A stretch of 64,000 nt of DNA from Rhabdophis nuchalis (lineage: Eukaryota; Chordata; Lepidosauria; Squamata; Natricidae). Below the pieces are notes generated by a model, which was not told the origin of the DNA, made no database searches, and was given only the letters and a program-made list of their open reading frames with translations. Below, one piece after another: positions 41,059 through 53,279 of this stretch. The position numbers and the translations under genes are program-made. Within the stretch, counting starts at the first letter, position 1. Every line of letters begins with the position of its first letter. The stretch is taken from contig CM077651.1 in assembly GCA_039707465.1 (NCBI GenBank), forward strand, positions 21,573,019 to 21,637,018, in the 5' to 3' direction.

Positions 41059-42280
41059 CATCTGTTAAACCAATCAGAACCAGCAGAATATCACCTCTGA
41101 TCCTAAGGCTAACAGGAAGTGGGTGGTCTAAAGTCACCCACTTGGCTGCATGCCTAAGTAACTGTTTCCTGGTTCCTAGCCCAGTGCCTTTAACCACTGT
41201 ACAAACTGGCCCTCGGATACCTTCTTACTGGATATATTACACAGAAAGAGCAATGGATGCCATTGGTGGAAAATGCCCTTATTTTTCTTCTTTTCCCAAA
41301 TGTCCCCACCTGATATCCACCTTTTTTTCAGTGCTAGATGAAATAACTGAAGAGATTGGACGAGCATTCAATTAAATTGGTGTAGGATCTCACTTCATCT
41401 CAAGAAGTGATTGGACTAGAAGTCCCCCAAACTCCCTTCCACCCCTATTATTCTATGTTTTAACATGTGCACAGTTTTTCCTATTTGATTTTGTTAGATT
41501 ATGCATGCATTGAGGAAGAAGACAGTTATGCAAATATTCTAATCAATACAACTAAGTACCATAGTTTTATAAATGGTCCGGCCCTCAAAAATTTAGAATA
41601 CATAGCATAACTACATAAAAAGCATAAAATACATGTGTGTTAAATACATATAAAATAGCGTATCACATATAAAAACAACACATAAAAAATCAACAGCATA
41701 TATAGATTTACTTTCATTAGAATTGTAATGATTGTTTTAAATGAAAAATTAGAATTCAGTCAGGAAATTATTGACCAGACAAAGTAAAGAATAATAAAGC
41801 ATCTTTGGCCAGTCATATAAACACGGTAGAAGCAAGAACTGCAAAGAGAGATATTTTGACAGAAATATTGAGATATATTTGCAAGGGATCTCGAAAGTGT
41901 AGTCCAATCCTCTTCTCGGTACAGGATCAACTATATTATGTTCAACAAATGGCCATCTATCATGTGTCCAAGACGGACCAAGCAGCAGCCTATGTTGCTG
42001 GCTGACAGCTCATATAATCAGGACATCTATCTGAACCAACTTTTGCTTCTAGCTTGAATTCCATGGATTTGGCCCTGCCCTCTATGACTGATCTTCAGAC
42101 ATAGCTGTTATATGTCTTCTCAGTCTTCTCTTCAGCTGGCTAAACATTCCCAGTTCCTTTAACTATCAGCACCTACTCTCCATTTGGTAGCCCTCTTCTG
42201 AACTTGCTTATCACTGCCCTGTAAGATCGGGGTATCCAGAATGCAATTCAGTGGGCCTGATGAAGACCAGATAGAGTGGA
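41059..42280. other. No gene recognised
   Basis: AT-rich sequence. The frames at 41142-41375 and 41805-42005 show no domain. Confidence 0.45.
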
Positions 42281-42612
42281 GTCATTATATCTATGGAGAT
42301 TCTCAGTCATCTAGCTCATGGTTGTCCCAAAGATGCTTTCCCCCCCCCAAAGAATGGGAGGATTTATATTCCTTGCAGAAGGTTCTATGCCTATTTCCAC
42401 TATTCAGGTGACCCTGAGGGCACAGATAAACCTCTAAGTGGCCTCAATGACTCTCAGAAAGTGTGCTAATGGTCAGATGACTGCAAGGAATAAAAATCCT
42501 TCCATTCTCCACCATTCAGTCAGAACTGATGAAGCTTCTTGGATGAGAAGCAAAATATCTTCAAGCAAAACATAGAAAGTCCAGTTGGCTTTTGAAAAAG
42601 CACGTTTGAGAC
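42281..42612 (+). mobile_element. Penelope-like element 3' fragment with inverted ends
   Basis: The right part, GATGAAGCTTCTTGGATGAG and then CTTTTGAAAAAGCACGTTTGAG, matches 63490-63590. The left part, GGAGATTCTCAGTCATCTAG followed by TGGTTGTCCCAAAG, is the complement of the terminus seen at 63588-63622. Inverted terminal pieces are a known habit of Penelope-like elements. No coding region is left. Confidence 0.5.
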
Positions 42613-43210
42613 ATTGGAGCCATTACTTCTCATGTTCTGAACTCCATGCCCCAGATCAGCCATCAATGTTAATATTAAAATGACCCATTATGCTTAATAA
42701 CCTGACTTAATATCGGTAATAGTAGCATGACAGCTATTGATGACAGGATTATATTGCATTTCAATCAGTAACTGGCACCAAAATTGCAATTCTCATGATC
42801 CCTCTCACAGACATATGCATGGTTGTTCAATTCAGCTATTCATCATACTGATTATAAAGAGCTCCATAAGGATGCAAACAACATATAGTAGAAACTCTGG
42901 TCACAACCATAATTTGATCCATAACTTTGCTTGCAACCCAATTTGGTGGTGACCCGAAATTAATGCAGTGGCCACATATTTGTAAACAAACAAGAGGAAA
43001 TTTGGCGGCTACAAAAGAAATAGTATGGAAGGGGAAATCAGCCGTGGCCATGTTTGATCACCATCTGGGTATGTGTTCGTGAGCAGATTCAAAACATTTG
43101 TGAATTTTTTGATCAGAAATCGAATTGGCCGTGGTCAGAAGCGTTTGTGACCAGAGGTTCTACTGTAGGTTCAAAGCACAAAACAGGAGCTGATTTGTGT
43201 ATGATTTGTA
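42613..43210. other. No gene recognised
   Basis: AT-rich. The motif TCACAACCATAATTTGATCC and later CGTTTGTGACCAGAGGTTC look like a decayed MITE but cannot be delimited. Confidence 0.35.
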
Positions 43211-44378
43211 CCATGATGGCGAGTCAATGGTACGTGTGCCCCAGGTGGCATGCAGAGACATTTCTGAGGGCACACAAGGTGTTGCCCTGTCAGCTCCAGT
43301 GTGCATGTGCATGCTGGCCAGCTGATCTTGGCCTTGATTTTTGGCTTTTTTTACTTTTTGCCCAGACCAACAGGCAACCCGGAAGTTCAGGGAAGCGTCC
43401 ATAGGGTGAAAAACAGCCCCATGCACAAACCAAAAGTGAGAAAATGGGCCATTTCCAGCTTTAAGAGGCCCTCCGCCTGCCCCCCACTTTTTCACCCTCC
43501 CCATGCTCCTAGAAAGCCTCTGGAGCCTGGGGAGGGTGAAAAATAGGTCCCCCGTGCCATCATGCGCCAAAAGCGAAGGGAGGGGGGTTGAGCGTGCATG
43601 TGTAGGGGGACGGCACATAGAATTATGGGTGTGGGCATGCACGTGCTCAAACCCCCCCTGTGCTCCCCCCCACTTTTGGCACATGATAATAATAATAATT
43701 TAATAATAATTTATTACATTTATAAACCGCCCCCTCTCCCCGAAGGGACTCAGGGCGGTGTACAGGAAAATTAAAAAACTATCTAAAAACATACAAGACA
43801 TACAAAGTTAAAAACGAATTAAATTACCCTGTACAAGAATTTAAAACATTAAAATTATAACCCATTAAAACCAAATAGATAATTTGCAAAAAACAGACTG
43901 GGGCAAGAAGCGTCGATTAGGCCAAACCGGCCTGATGGAATAAATAAGTTTTTACTTTTTGGCGGAAGGTGCGGAGGTCCGTGGTCATTCTAATATCGGG
44001 GGGAAGGTCATTCCAGAGGGTCGGGCCCACCACAGAGAAGGCCCTTCCCCTGGGCGTCGCCCGCTGGCATTGCCTAGTGGACGGCACCCGGAGAAGTCCC
44101 TCTCTGTGGGAGCGAATCAGCCGAAGGGATGTATGGGGCAGGATATGATCCCGCAAATAACTAGGTCCTGTGCCATGGAGCGCTTTAAAGATGATAATCA
44201 ACACCTTGAAAGGCACCCGAAAGGCCACAGGCAGCCAGTGCAGCTCACACAAGAGTGGTGTTACATGGGAGTACCTACTAACTCCCATAACTGCCCGCGC
44301 GGCCGCGTTCTTGACCATCTGTAGCCTCCGAGTGCATCTCAAGGGGAGCCCCATGTATGATAACAGAAAGGTTTGCCA
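43211..44378. mobile_element. hAT-type MITE (GCCATCAC-end family) split by an L2-like LINE
   Basis: The left end is CCATGATGGCGAGTCAATGG. The right end, AGAAAGGTTTGCCATCACAG (44365-44378 region), resumes after the LINE. The interior has GCATGTGCATGC and CACTTTTGGCACATGATAA blocks. The latter is cut by the LINE and duplicated as ATGATAA. Frames across it (43160-43703) are artefacts. Confidence 0.75.
43690..44356 (-). mobile_element. L2-like LINE, 5'-truncated, C-terminal frame open, 7-bp target duplication
   Basis: The reverse-strand frame 43917-44354 (145 codons) runs from MGLPLRCTRRLQMVKN to the end of the family protein, here reading HQAGLA instead of LAGLG. The 3' UTR hairpin lies at about 43725-43760, and the tail is (AAT)n with interruptions. 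ATGATAA flanks it at 43683-43689 and 44357-44363. It is more diverged from the intact copy than the copy at 30554. Confidence 0.93.
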
Positions 44379-45182
44379 TCACAGGCTTTCTATTGCTGCC
44401 ATTCCTAGGATTTAAACTTTGTTTTGAAAACAGCAAAGTCCCATGAGTTTTATAAGCAAGCAAACATGTTTGGAGATTTAAGACTTTCTTCATAGGAAAA
44501 AGAAATAAACCAAAACTAAACTGGAAAAACAATGTGGTCTGCTATCTTTTTTCAGCATTTAAATAAAATGCAATGGGGAAGAGGCTAGGGCAGAAATGAA
44601 TAGCATAAGGAGAACAAAATCTGAAGGCTTGCTATCTCTCAGTTCTAGTTGAAGCAAAAATGAACTGCTATTCAACTTCTCTTTTTTTTTTAATCCCTGC
44701 TGTCTAAACATTAAAAAAAGTGTGGAGAGAAATGGGATTAACATAGCTCAAGATTAAGTGAAAAATTGATCTTTCTACAGAAGTCCACCAGGATTTTACT
44801 GCAACGCTTATGCAAACTCCAGGAGAGAGCATTTCCCAGCTGTGGTGCAGCAGGGGAACCCTTGTCCCACCAGCTTCATAAAAGCTCAGCACAGCTGGGA
44901 TTGGTGTCTCCGCACAGATTCTTCAGGATGGTGCTTTTATTGAGCAGCACCAACTGCTGAGACATTTTCCCTTTCCAAGTGCAAAGCTCTGAGGAACAAA
45001 ACTTTCACATATATTTATTTATGCTCTCCAGTCAGCATTGATTCATGGCAGCTGGCTAGACTAATCCCTGCCATTTTCTAGGCTACAATTTTGGAAATTG
45101 TTTCCCGGTGCCTGCTTCTTGGGGTAAGAAGAAGTAACTAGCCCAAAATGATCTAGTTAGCTTTGTTCTTAAGACAGGACTA
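44379..45182. other. No gene recognised
   Basis: AT-rich. The frame at 44766-44960 has no domain. Confidence 0.4.
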
Positions 45183-45526
45183 AAGGTAAAGGTTCCCCTC
45201 GCATGTATGTGTTAGTTGCTCGCGACTCTAGGGGCCGGTGCTCATCTCTGTTTCAAAGCCAAAGAGCCAGCACTGTCTGAAGATTTCTCCATGGTCATGT
45301 GGCCAGCATGACTAAATGCTGAAAGCGCACGGAACGCTGTTCCCACCAAAGGTGGCCCCTATTTTTCTACTTGCATTTTTACATGCTTTTGAACTGCTAG
45401 GTTGGCAGAACCTGGGACAAGTAACAGGAGCTCACTCCGTTATGCAGTGCTAGGGATTCGAACCACTGAACTGCTGACCTTTCTGATTGACAAGCTCAGC
45501 ATCTTAGCCACTGAGTCACCGCGTCC
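45183..45526 (-). mobile_element. Sauria-type tRNA-derived SINE, full length
   Basis: The reverse complement starts GGACGCGGTGACTCAGTGGC (A box) and has GGTTCGAATCC-type B box sequence. It continues through TTTGGTGGGAACAGCG and GGCCACATGACCATGG, and ends GGGGAACCTTTACCTTTA. Orientation is opposite to the other full copies. Confidence 0.88.
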
Positions 45527-45845
45527 TCATAAGACACAACTAGAACTCATAACATAACATCTTCATTTCTCGACTGGTACCTTGAGCACTACATATGGTT
45601 CATTTTTAAGAGTCTAGGCAGTCAGCTGCAGAGAGATCATACAAGCAACCCATCCATGTTTCTTGTCATTGCATCCTACATCCATGCAATTTATTTCTCT
45701 ATTTGTTTTTGTTTCTTGCTTTTTTTTAAAGCACTGAAATCATTGGAGTGTGGAGAAACCTTAAATAACTCTGGGCATCATATTTTAACTGAATAGTTTT
45801 GCTGTCTGCTAAATATATGAAAATGTTTGATCCATCTGATCCTTT
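45527..45845. other. No gene recognised
   Basis: AT-rich spacer. Confidence 0.35.
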
Positions 45846-46109
45846 AAATAATAATAATAATAATAAATTTAATTTGTTGACCGCTCCCTCTCCCCGAAGG
45901 GACTCGGAGCGGTGCACAGGGCAAATAAAACAATAAATATACACGCATAATAAAAACAAATTAAATGATATCCCTGCGCTAAAAATTCCCAGTTAAAAAT
46001 TACTAAAATCCCCATCTAAAATTATTAACAACCCCATAGAAGGGAGACTACCCTAGGCCGGCCAAGCAGAACAGATATGTTTTTAGTTTTAGACGGAAGG
46101 AGCGGAGGT
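45846..46109 (-). mobile_element. L2-like LINE 3' end, 5'-truncated
   Basis: On the plus strand: (AAT)n tail (45846-45866), hairpin (about 45880-45915), 3' UTR, and the last coding residues (the family's CTTCCGTCTAAAACTAAAAA segment on the reverse strand). It abuts a SINE at its right. Confidence 0.9.
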
Positions 46110-46110
46110 G

Positions 46111-46365
46111 TCGCATTATAACAATAGGACTTGGACTTATATACCACTTCATAGTGGTATATAGGGTTAACAGCCCTCTAAGCAGTTTACAGAATCAGCA
46201 TATTGCCCCTATCAATCTGGGTCCTCATTTTACCCACCTTGGAAGGATGGAAGGCTGAGTCAACCTTGATCTTGGTGAGATTTTAACTGCCAAATTGCAG
46301 GCAGCCGGCAGTCAGCAGAAGTAGCCTGCAGTAACCGCACTCTAAGCACTGTGCCACCATGGCTC
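46111..46365 (-). mobile_element. tRNA-derived SINE of squamate type
   Basis: The reverse complement starts GGTGGCACAGTGCTTAGAGT (A box). It then has GCAGTTAAAATCTCACC in the B-box position, GGTTGACTCAGCCTTCCATC, CCAAGGTGGGTAAAATGAGG and AAACTGCTTAGAGGGCTG. It is distinct from the Sauria and MIR-like families above. A local CACTTCATAGTGGTATATAG duplication sits near the 3' end. Confidence 0.75.
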
Positions 46366-47024
46366 TTATAACTGTGTATGGCATAGAAATGTATGCAATC
46401 TGCAGCTATTCCTTCCATTCACTCTGTACCCTTTAACAAGGTCCTACAGACAAATTGCTAGACACTAGGACCACCAGGATCAAAGCAGGCTATCAGCAGA
46501 ATAAAACAATGCTTGCAATAATGATTAGTATAGTAAGCATATACAGTATTTGATAATTTCAAAGACATTTAGGAGGAAACTAGGCTGTGTGGTATGTCAG
46601 AGCTATTCTTCCCCAGTACAGAAGATATTGAATAGCTATAAAGGTTTACATTGCAAACGTGGTTTGCAAACATCTTAAAGCAAATGAGGAGGCCTGGGAG
46701 ACTCCTGGTGTTGCTGAATATAACTGAAGTTGCGCTGAATACAACTCTGACTGTGACTAATGGTAAGAGCAACTCCGGTTGGCACCACTGCACTCAAGGA
46801 GATACAGGATGCAGACTCTAAAGGGAAGTAACAACGGGAAGCCTTGAGACAACAAAGGCAAGGAGATGATTAAATCTAAAATAGAAATAATTTTGCAAGG
46901 CCATTATGAAATGGGATGACAGGAGCCGTGCAGCTGCACTTTTCAAAATAAGCACTGGGCATAGCAGTACAATTAGAAATTAGTTGCTTTATTTTAGTGA
47001 TTATGAACATGATTTATCACTTAT
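46366..47024. other. No gene recognised
   Basis: Nothing recognised. The frame at 46569-46793 has no domain. Confidence 0.4.
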
Positions 47025-47150
47025 AGCTTTTATGTACACTGAGAGCTTATGCACCGAAGACAAATTCCTTGTGTGTCCAATCACACTTGGCCAATAAAGA
47101 ATTCTATTCTATTCTATTCTATTCTATTCTATTTCATCCCATCCCATCCC
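47025..47150 (+). mobile_element. Snake CR1/L3 LINE 3' terminus with (ATTCT)n-(CATCC)n tail
   Basis: CCTTGTGTGTCCAATCACAC followed by TTGGCCAATAAAGAATTCT is the CR1/L3 3' end familiar from colubroid snakes. An (ATTCT)n array (about 47098-47133) and then (CATCC)n follow. The coding part is absent. Confidence 0.85.
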
Positions 47151-47655
47151 ATTCTCTAGAAATCGTTGAATGTGCTTGAACAATTGTAGTTATAGAGCAA
47201 TTGATTGAGCTCTCAAGGCATACAATGTAGAAGTTCGTGATCATCACTGGATCCAGAAAAGATAGCTACTGTCCAGCCTTTTGGAAACAGCACTATTTGA
47301 TTCCAGAATAGTTGGATGACAGAGAGGTGAGGCATTGGGTATATAAGCCTCATAGGAATTCAGATTTACAAAGACTGTTCAACCAGATGTACAGTATCCC
47401 TAATATAATAGAAAAATGTTGCCCAAAAATATGAAAATGATTCAGAGGTTTCAGGGACTGGGATGAATCTTTTGTTACTCTGTGTTTCATGTCATCATCT
47501 CCCTTCAGCAGATGTGTTGGTTAGTATCCAGTTTAGCTGTGGAAGGAGGAATTGCCATGAAGACTGTTTCATGATGATAACGCCAATCATCAATGGGTAG
47601 GGAATCAGAATTTCTACTACATTCTGCTTCTTGGCTTTCAGGTCTATTCCATCCT
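47151..47655. other. No gene recognised
   Basis: AT-rich spacer. Confidence 0.35.
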
Positions 47656-48257
47656 CTTCCCTCCCCACCTATGTTGAACTTACTGAATTTTTAAAAATGT
47701 AGCAAAAGGGACAACTTTTCCCTTAGTTAGTTGCAAAGTTATGTCCAAACCATCGTGACCCAATGGACAATGTTCCTCCAGGCCTACCTGTCCTCTACCA
47801 TCCTCTGAAGTCCATTTAGGTTCATGCCTACTGCTTCGGTGACTCCATCCAGCCATCTCATTCTCTGTCATCCCTTTCTTCTTTTGCCCTCCATCTTTCC
47901 CAGCATTAGCCTCTTCTCCAATGAGTCCTTCCTTCTCATTAGGTGGTCAAAGTATTTGAGTTTCCCCTTTAGGATCTGGCCTTCTAAAGAGCAGTCAGGG
48001 TTGATCTCCTCTGGGACTGACCAGTTTGATTGCCCTGCAGTCCGAGGGACTCACAGGAGTCTTCTTCAGCACCATAATTCAAAGGCCTCAATTCTTTGGT
48101 GCTCAGCCTTTCTTATGGTCCAACTTTCACAGTCATATATTGCAACTGGGCAAACCATCACCTTGACTATATGCACTTTTGTTGGCAGGGTGATGTCTCT
48201 GCTTTTAGTATGCTGTCTAGATTTGCCATAGCTTTTCTCCCCAGGAACTTTTCCCTT
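47656..48257 (-). pseudogene. Bov-B (RTE) LINE, 3' portion, reverse strand
   Basis: The reverse strand carries the Bov-B C-terminal region in broken frame: a CATCACCCTGCCAACAAAAG block, a GGACCATAAGAAAGGCTGAG block, and the ATCAACCCTGACTGCTCTTT segment. All three also occur in the copy at 49455-49838. The 3' UTR extends to about 47690. It is inactive. Confidence 0.85.
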
Positions 48258-49454
48258 ACAGAGTTCTATTATTTGTTATTGTTGTTCTTGGTTTGAATTG
48301 ATAATAACAAGAGGACAAATTAAGCATAAGGATTATACCGTTTATTAAAATATTTTAGTGTTTCATCAATGGCAATGGTAGAATTTGCTTCTGATAGTTC
48401 AGGAAGTGAAAATGGTAGGTGATAAAACTCAAAATGTCAGAATTGGTGCTCTTTCCCCCCCGCTATCGCTATCATTTTCTCTTCCATTGCATTATTATGA
48501 TACAAAGGATACTTGTTAACAAATCAATTGGTAATCTTCTGATTTTAATTTGCTATATTACTGGTGTTAACCAATTATAAAATAATGTAAGATGGAAACT
48601 TTTTATCTTATGTATCAAACGGCTAAAGCATAGATCAAAAGAGGAGATTATGTCATAGGATATTTCTCTGAAACTTCCTATAATCCTCACTTATATTTTT
48701 AATGCATGCCTTGCTCATTTCAGAGCACTTGAATCCTTCAACAGTGAAGATTAATTGAAGTTTGTATTGACTAAATTAAACATTCATTTATCATAAGAGG
48801 ATATAAGCTACAAAGAGCTCAGGTGATTAAAATCCATAACAGATCTAGAAGATTTTTCCTATGGGCCCTTAAAAATCTTTAGCTGTAATTACTTGGATTT
48901 GTGATGGGGAGAATAAGTATTTTTCATCTGGTTTTAGGACTCAAAATCATAAATAATGAAATGACCTTTGGATTATTCAGTGCAGAATTTCAAAAGCAGG
49001 CGATTATTTTTAAAAAACAGATGGAAATAATAAAAGTAGATTTCTCTAACGGATTATTGTGTAGGCATATTTGGATTACATTCCATCATGCCCAGCAAAT
49101 GTGACTGACACACTGGCTAGAACGATGGCAGTTGTGAGCCAACACATCTGCAGGTCGTCAGATGGGGAATGGCTGATAGTCCAGCAATGCTTTCTGAATT
49201 GTTCAAAGAGGTTTTCTAAAACTGGATTTATTTCTGCAGCATTCTGCCAGGATGTGATCCAAGGAATATCTTATTTCAGAAGTCTCCTGATGTTAGTTTG
49301 TGTAATGAAACTATACAGGTACTGAAATCCTGAAGTCTTTTGTAGATTTTTTAGCAAAAACCTTTGTGGCTACAAAGCTAATATCATATAATATCTGTTT
49401 ATACATAGTTTTCATGTATTGATTAAAGATTAAGTACAGGTAGTGATCTACAAA
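48258..49454. other. No gene recognised, between two inverted Bov-B copies
   Basis: AT-rich sequence with C runs near 48475. Frames at 48901-49325 show no domain. Confidence 0.45.
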
Positions 49455-49838
49455 TCTGGCAAATCTAGACAACATACTAAAAAGCAGAGACATCACCCTG
49501 CCAACAAAAGTCAAGGCTATGGTTTCCCCAGTTGCAAAGTATGGCTCTGAAAGTTGGACCATAAGAAAGGCTGAGTGCCAAAGAATGGAGGTCTTTGAAC
49601 TATGGTGCCAGAGAAGACTCCTGAGAGACCCATGGACTGCAAGACGATCAAACTGGTCAGTTCTAGAGGAGATCAACCCTGACTGCTCTTTAGAAGGCCA
49701 GATCCTGAAGAGGAAACTCCAGTATGTTGGCCACCTAATGAGAAGGAAGGACTCACTGGAGAATAGCTTAATGCTGGGAAAGATTGAGGGCCTAGAGGAA
49801 CATTGTGCATGGGGTCAGTCATGACTTCACAACTAACA
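49455..49838 (+). pseudogene. Bov-B (RTE) LINE C-terminal fragment
   Basis: The open frame 49519-49824 reads KYGSESWTIRKAECQRMEVF, then WCQRRLLRDPWTARRSNWSV, then LQYVGHLMRRKDSLENSLML. These are the conserved C-terminal motifs of Bov-B. It is 5'-truncated. The Bov-B family is known for horizontal spread between squamates and ruminants. Confidence 0.9.
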
Positions 49839-49842
49839 ACAG

Positions 49843-50230
49843 TCATCTATGTATGACCACAATTGAGCCAAAAAGTTATGTTGCTAAGTGAGAGATGTGT
49901 TAAGTGAGTTTTGCCCCATTTTGTGAGTTTTCTTGCCACATTTGTTAAGCAAATCATTGCAGTTCTTGAATTAGTAACACAGTTGTTAACTGAATCTGGT
50001 TTCCCCATTGACTTGTCAGAAGGTCACAAAAGGGATTCACAACGTCCCGGAACATTGCAGCTGTCATAAATATGAGTTAGTTGCCAAGTGTCTGAATTTT
50101 GATCATGTGACCATGGGGATGCTGCAATGGTCCTAAGGGTGAAACATGGCCCTAAGCTCCTTTTTTTCAGTGCAGTTCTAACTTTGAACGGTCACTAAAT
50201 GAACTGTTGTGAATCAAGGACTACTTGGAT
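49843..50230. mobile_element. MITE, AGGTAGTCC family, copy 3
   Basis: The interior matches 17646-17974: TTGCTAAGTGAGAGATG, TTTTCTTGCCACATTTGTTAA, CCCCATTGACTTGTCAGAAG and GATCATGTGACCATGGGGAT. The right end, CAAGGACTACTTGGATA, is decayed. The left terminus is mostly lost next to the Bov-B fragment. Confidence 0.75.
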
Positions 50231-50714
<484 letters not shown>

Positions 50715-50749
50715 CTTCTCAGTGTCCCACTATTCTTAAACTGTTGGCC

Positions 50750-50990
50750 CAGGGGTGAAATTCAACAGGATCTGAAGAACCAGTAGCAGAAAATTTGAGT
50801 AGTTCAGAGAACTGGCAAATACCACCTCTGACTGGCCCCAGAGTGGGGTAGGAATGTGGGTTTTGCAATATTCTTCCACCAGGAGTGGGGAGGGAATGGG
50901 GGTTAGAGATCTTGCAGTATCCTTTCCCTGCCACACCCACCAACCCACGCCCACAGAACTGGTAGTAAAAAAAATTGAATTTCACCACTG
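50750..50990. mobile_element. hAT-type MITE, complete, weak 8-bp target duplication
   Basis: CAGGGGTGAAATTCAACAGG at the left and AATTGAATTTCACCACTG at the right are inverted repeats. The flanks TGTTGGCC and ATTGGGCC agree at 6 of 8 positions. The interior, with ACCACCTCTGACTGGCCCC and ACTGGTAGTAAAAA, is shared with several fragments in this window. Confidence 0.8.
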
Positions 50991-51299
50991 ATTGGGCCAC
51001 AACACAGGCATCGGAACAAAAGTGACATCAGATATTATGGAAGCTAAACACACCCCATGGCTGCTAACTCTTAGACGACAACACAAGTGCCCTAGAAAAG
51101 AACCTAGGACCTGGGAGAATTCATCATTGGATTTGAAATTTAAGCAGAGAATTGAGGGGGGCTTCATGGTTGTCTTGTGGGGGGCTTCATGGTTGTCTTT
51201 GCACTGAAGGCGAACATCTCAAGGTCTTGCTGGACCATAGAATCTCTGAGATCAGGCATTCTAGAAACAAACAACAGACAATAGTAGTTTCTAAGTTGC
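50991..51299. other. No gene; short direct duplication at about 51157-51200
   Basis: GGGGCTTCATGGTTGTCTT occurs twice, about 23 bases apart. Nothing else recognised. Confidence 0.6.
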
Positions 51300-51500
51300 T
51301 TTAAGTCCTTGTTGCTTTAAGAGCTTGGTTGTTTTCTTGCAGGCATTTCATTACCCAAACTGGCTAATATCATCAGTTTTAGTCCTAGACTAGCATTGAT
51401 GTCTGTACCTAGTTTGGATAACGAAATCTCCACAAGAAAACAACCAAGCTCAGAGAACATCAAAGACCCTCAATTTAGAAACCCCGAGCTACAAATACTC
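51300..51500. mobile_element. Inverted-repeat element, possibly Penelope-like
   Basis: The 18-base arms AGCTTGGTTGTTTTCTTG (51322-51339) and its exact complement (51433-51450) form a hairpin. Pairing continues imperfectly inward (ATTTC-TTA-CCAAACT). The wording is familiar from a common squamate repeat that I associate with Penelope-like elements, but the family is uncertain. Confidence 0.5.
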
Positions 51501-51876
51501 TATTGGTCGCTTCTAAGTTATAGGCACATTGATTGGCTATTCTACTACTAGTATCAGAATGTTGAATTTCCCGTGACTGGTTTGCTGACAGCTAACTTGC
51601 TGGCAAAGAAAATAATCCCACCTCCCTAAATTTAGTTATTTCTTGACAAAGAATTTACTGCAGCCAGCTCCTTAACATCCAGAGCTTTCTGCCCACCTCC
51701 AACCCACAGCAAGATCTTGAAGTATCAGAAGCCAATAAAAACCTACCAAGTAAATGTCTGCTTATACATTTGCACAAGTTGTAAATGGCAGCTGTGTAAG
51801 TGGGTTAAGAGCCAGTGGTTCTCAAATAAGGTTGCTAGTTTAACAATCCTAAAATCCCAAATCACCCAGCATTACA
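51501..51876. other. No gene recognised
   Basis: Nothing recognised. Confidence 0.35.
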
Positions 51877-51933
51877 CATAGAGAGGTACCGCAGGCTGGA
51901 TCCAGCCTCTGGGCCTTGAGTTTGACACCCCTG
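51877..51933. mobile_element. hAT MITE right-end fragment
   Basis: GGCCTTGAGTTTGACACCCC at its right edge is the terminal repeat of the CAGGGGTGTCAAAC family. The left part is missing. Confidence 0.65.
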
Positions 51934-53279
51934 GATTAGTAATATACTGATGAGTCCTGGCCAGATTAGCCTGCAGTGATTCTGTACACGGAGTAGCAAC
52001 GCTTTGTCCAATCCCACTGCAAGTCCATGTAAATCTGATAGAAATCAATATGTTTGCTGATGAACATAACACTCTGATTCCTACATCAGTTGTTGCTTCT
52101 AAATTTTATATTATACGTTTGTGGGCAAAATTTATTATTTGGGAAGCTGTGCTCCAGCTTACTACACAATTAAGTGAAATCCTTCCAGAAAATGGAGGCC
52201 TGGACCGTATCTGTTGTTTAATATATATCGAAGAGAGAGAATATTAACTTCATTTCCCATGAAACTTTTGAAGTAAAAAAAAAATCAAGACAGTGCTATA
52301 AGCTTCTAATATGAGCTAGTAAGAAAGATTTGAATCATAAAGGAAACACTGCAAACTTAGCATTTCTTTTTTAAAACAACTGTTTGTAAGTTCCTCACAA
52401 GGTCTTTCAAAAATGTTTCCAATTTCCAAAATCGCCTTAAATCCAGCAAATTCAATGAAGTCAGTATAGCTGCATCCTACGCTCCTTCGAGGATACACAA
52501 ACAGTTTTGAAAAGATCATTAAGAGAAGAGATTGTCTTTCCCTCTTGTCTACATTTTTTTGAAACAAATTGAGCTTGTAAAGTTAATTTCATAAGAAGAA
52601 ATGTCAAAAGACAAGCGCCATGCACGGAAGCTTGGCTGAAAGGAATAATGAAAGTTGGATGCTGTTTCATCTCAAAATTGAATCTAGGCTCTGCAATGGT
52701 AGAAATGGGTGAATTAGTTTTGTTTCCTGCCTGTGGCTTTTGCTTGTGTTCGCTAAGAGTTTGCTCCATACTATTCCTACCAAAATCAGAATTTCTTCAA
52801 GGCAGACAATCCATTGGAAAGTTTTCAGTTAATAGGTATTTATGGCCATATTTCAAACCGTATTTTCTTTTGAAATAAATCTTGTCTTTAAAAGTGTATA
52901 TGTTTACTAGTTTGACACATTGTGTTTGCTTATTACGATTTGCCTTGATCTGTGTATTTGCCTTGTCTGCTTTTTTTTTTAAAACAGACTACATCAGAGA
53001 ATCTAGAAACAATCAAAAGTAACTGATAGCTATACTTTTATCCACATTTCCCAAGATACCAATCAAATCTGATTCTATGGGAATTGATAGAGATTCAATT
53101 AGCAACAAAGGCCAGAAGCCCAAATTGGATTCCGCCAGTCTTTATGTCTACTTTTCTAGCATACGTTCCTATTTCAAGCATCTTTCAAACATTTTTCCAC
53201 CCTTTATCTCCTCTCATTATATCTTATGGCTTCCAATCTTTCAGTAAAATCAACAATAATCAGTTTCAAATACCCCACA
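51934..53279. other. No gene recognised
   Basis: AT-rich, apparently single-copy. The largest frame (52461-52769) has no domain. Confidence 0.45.
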
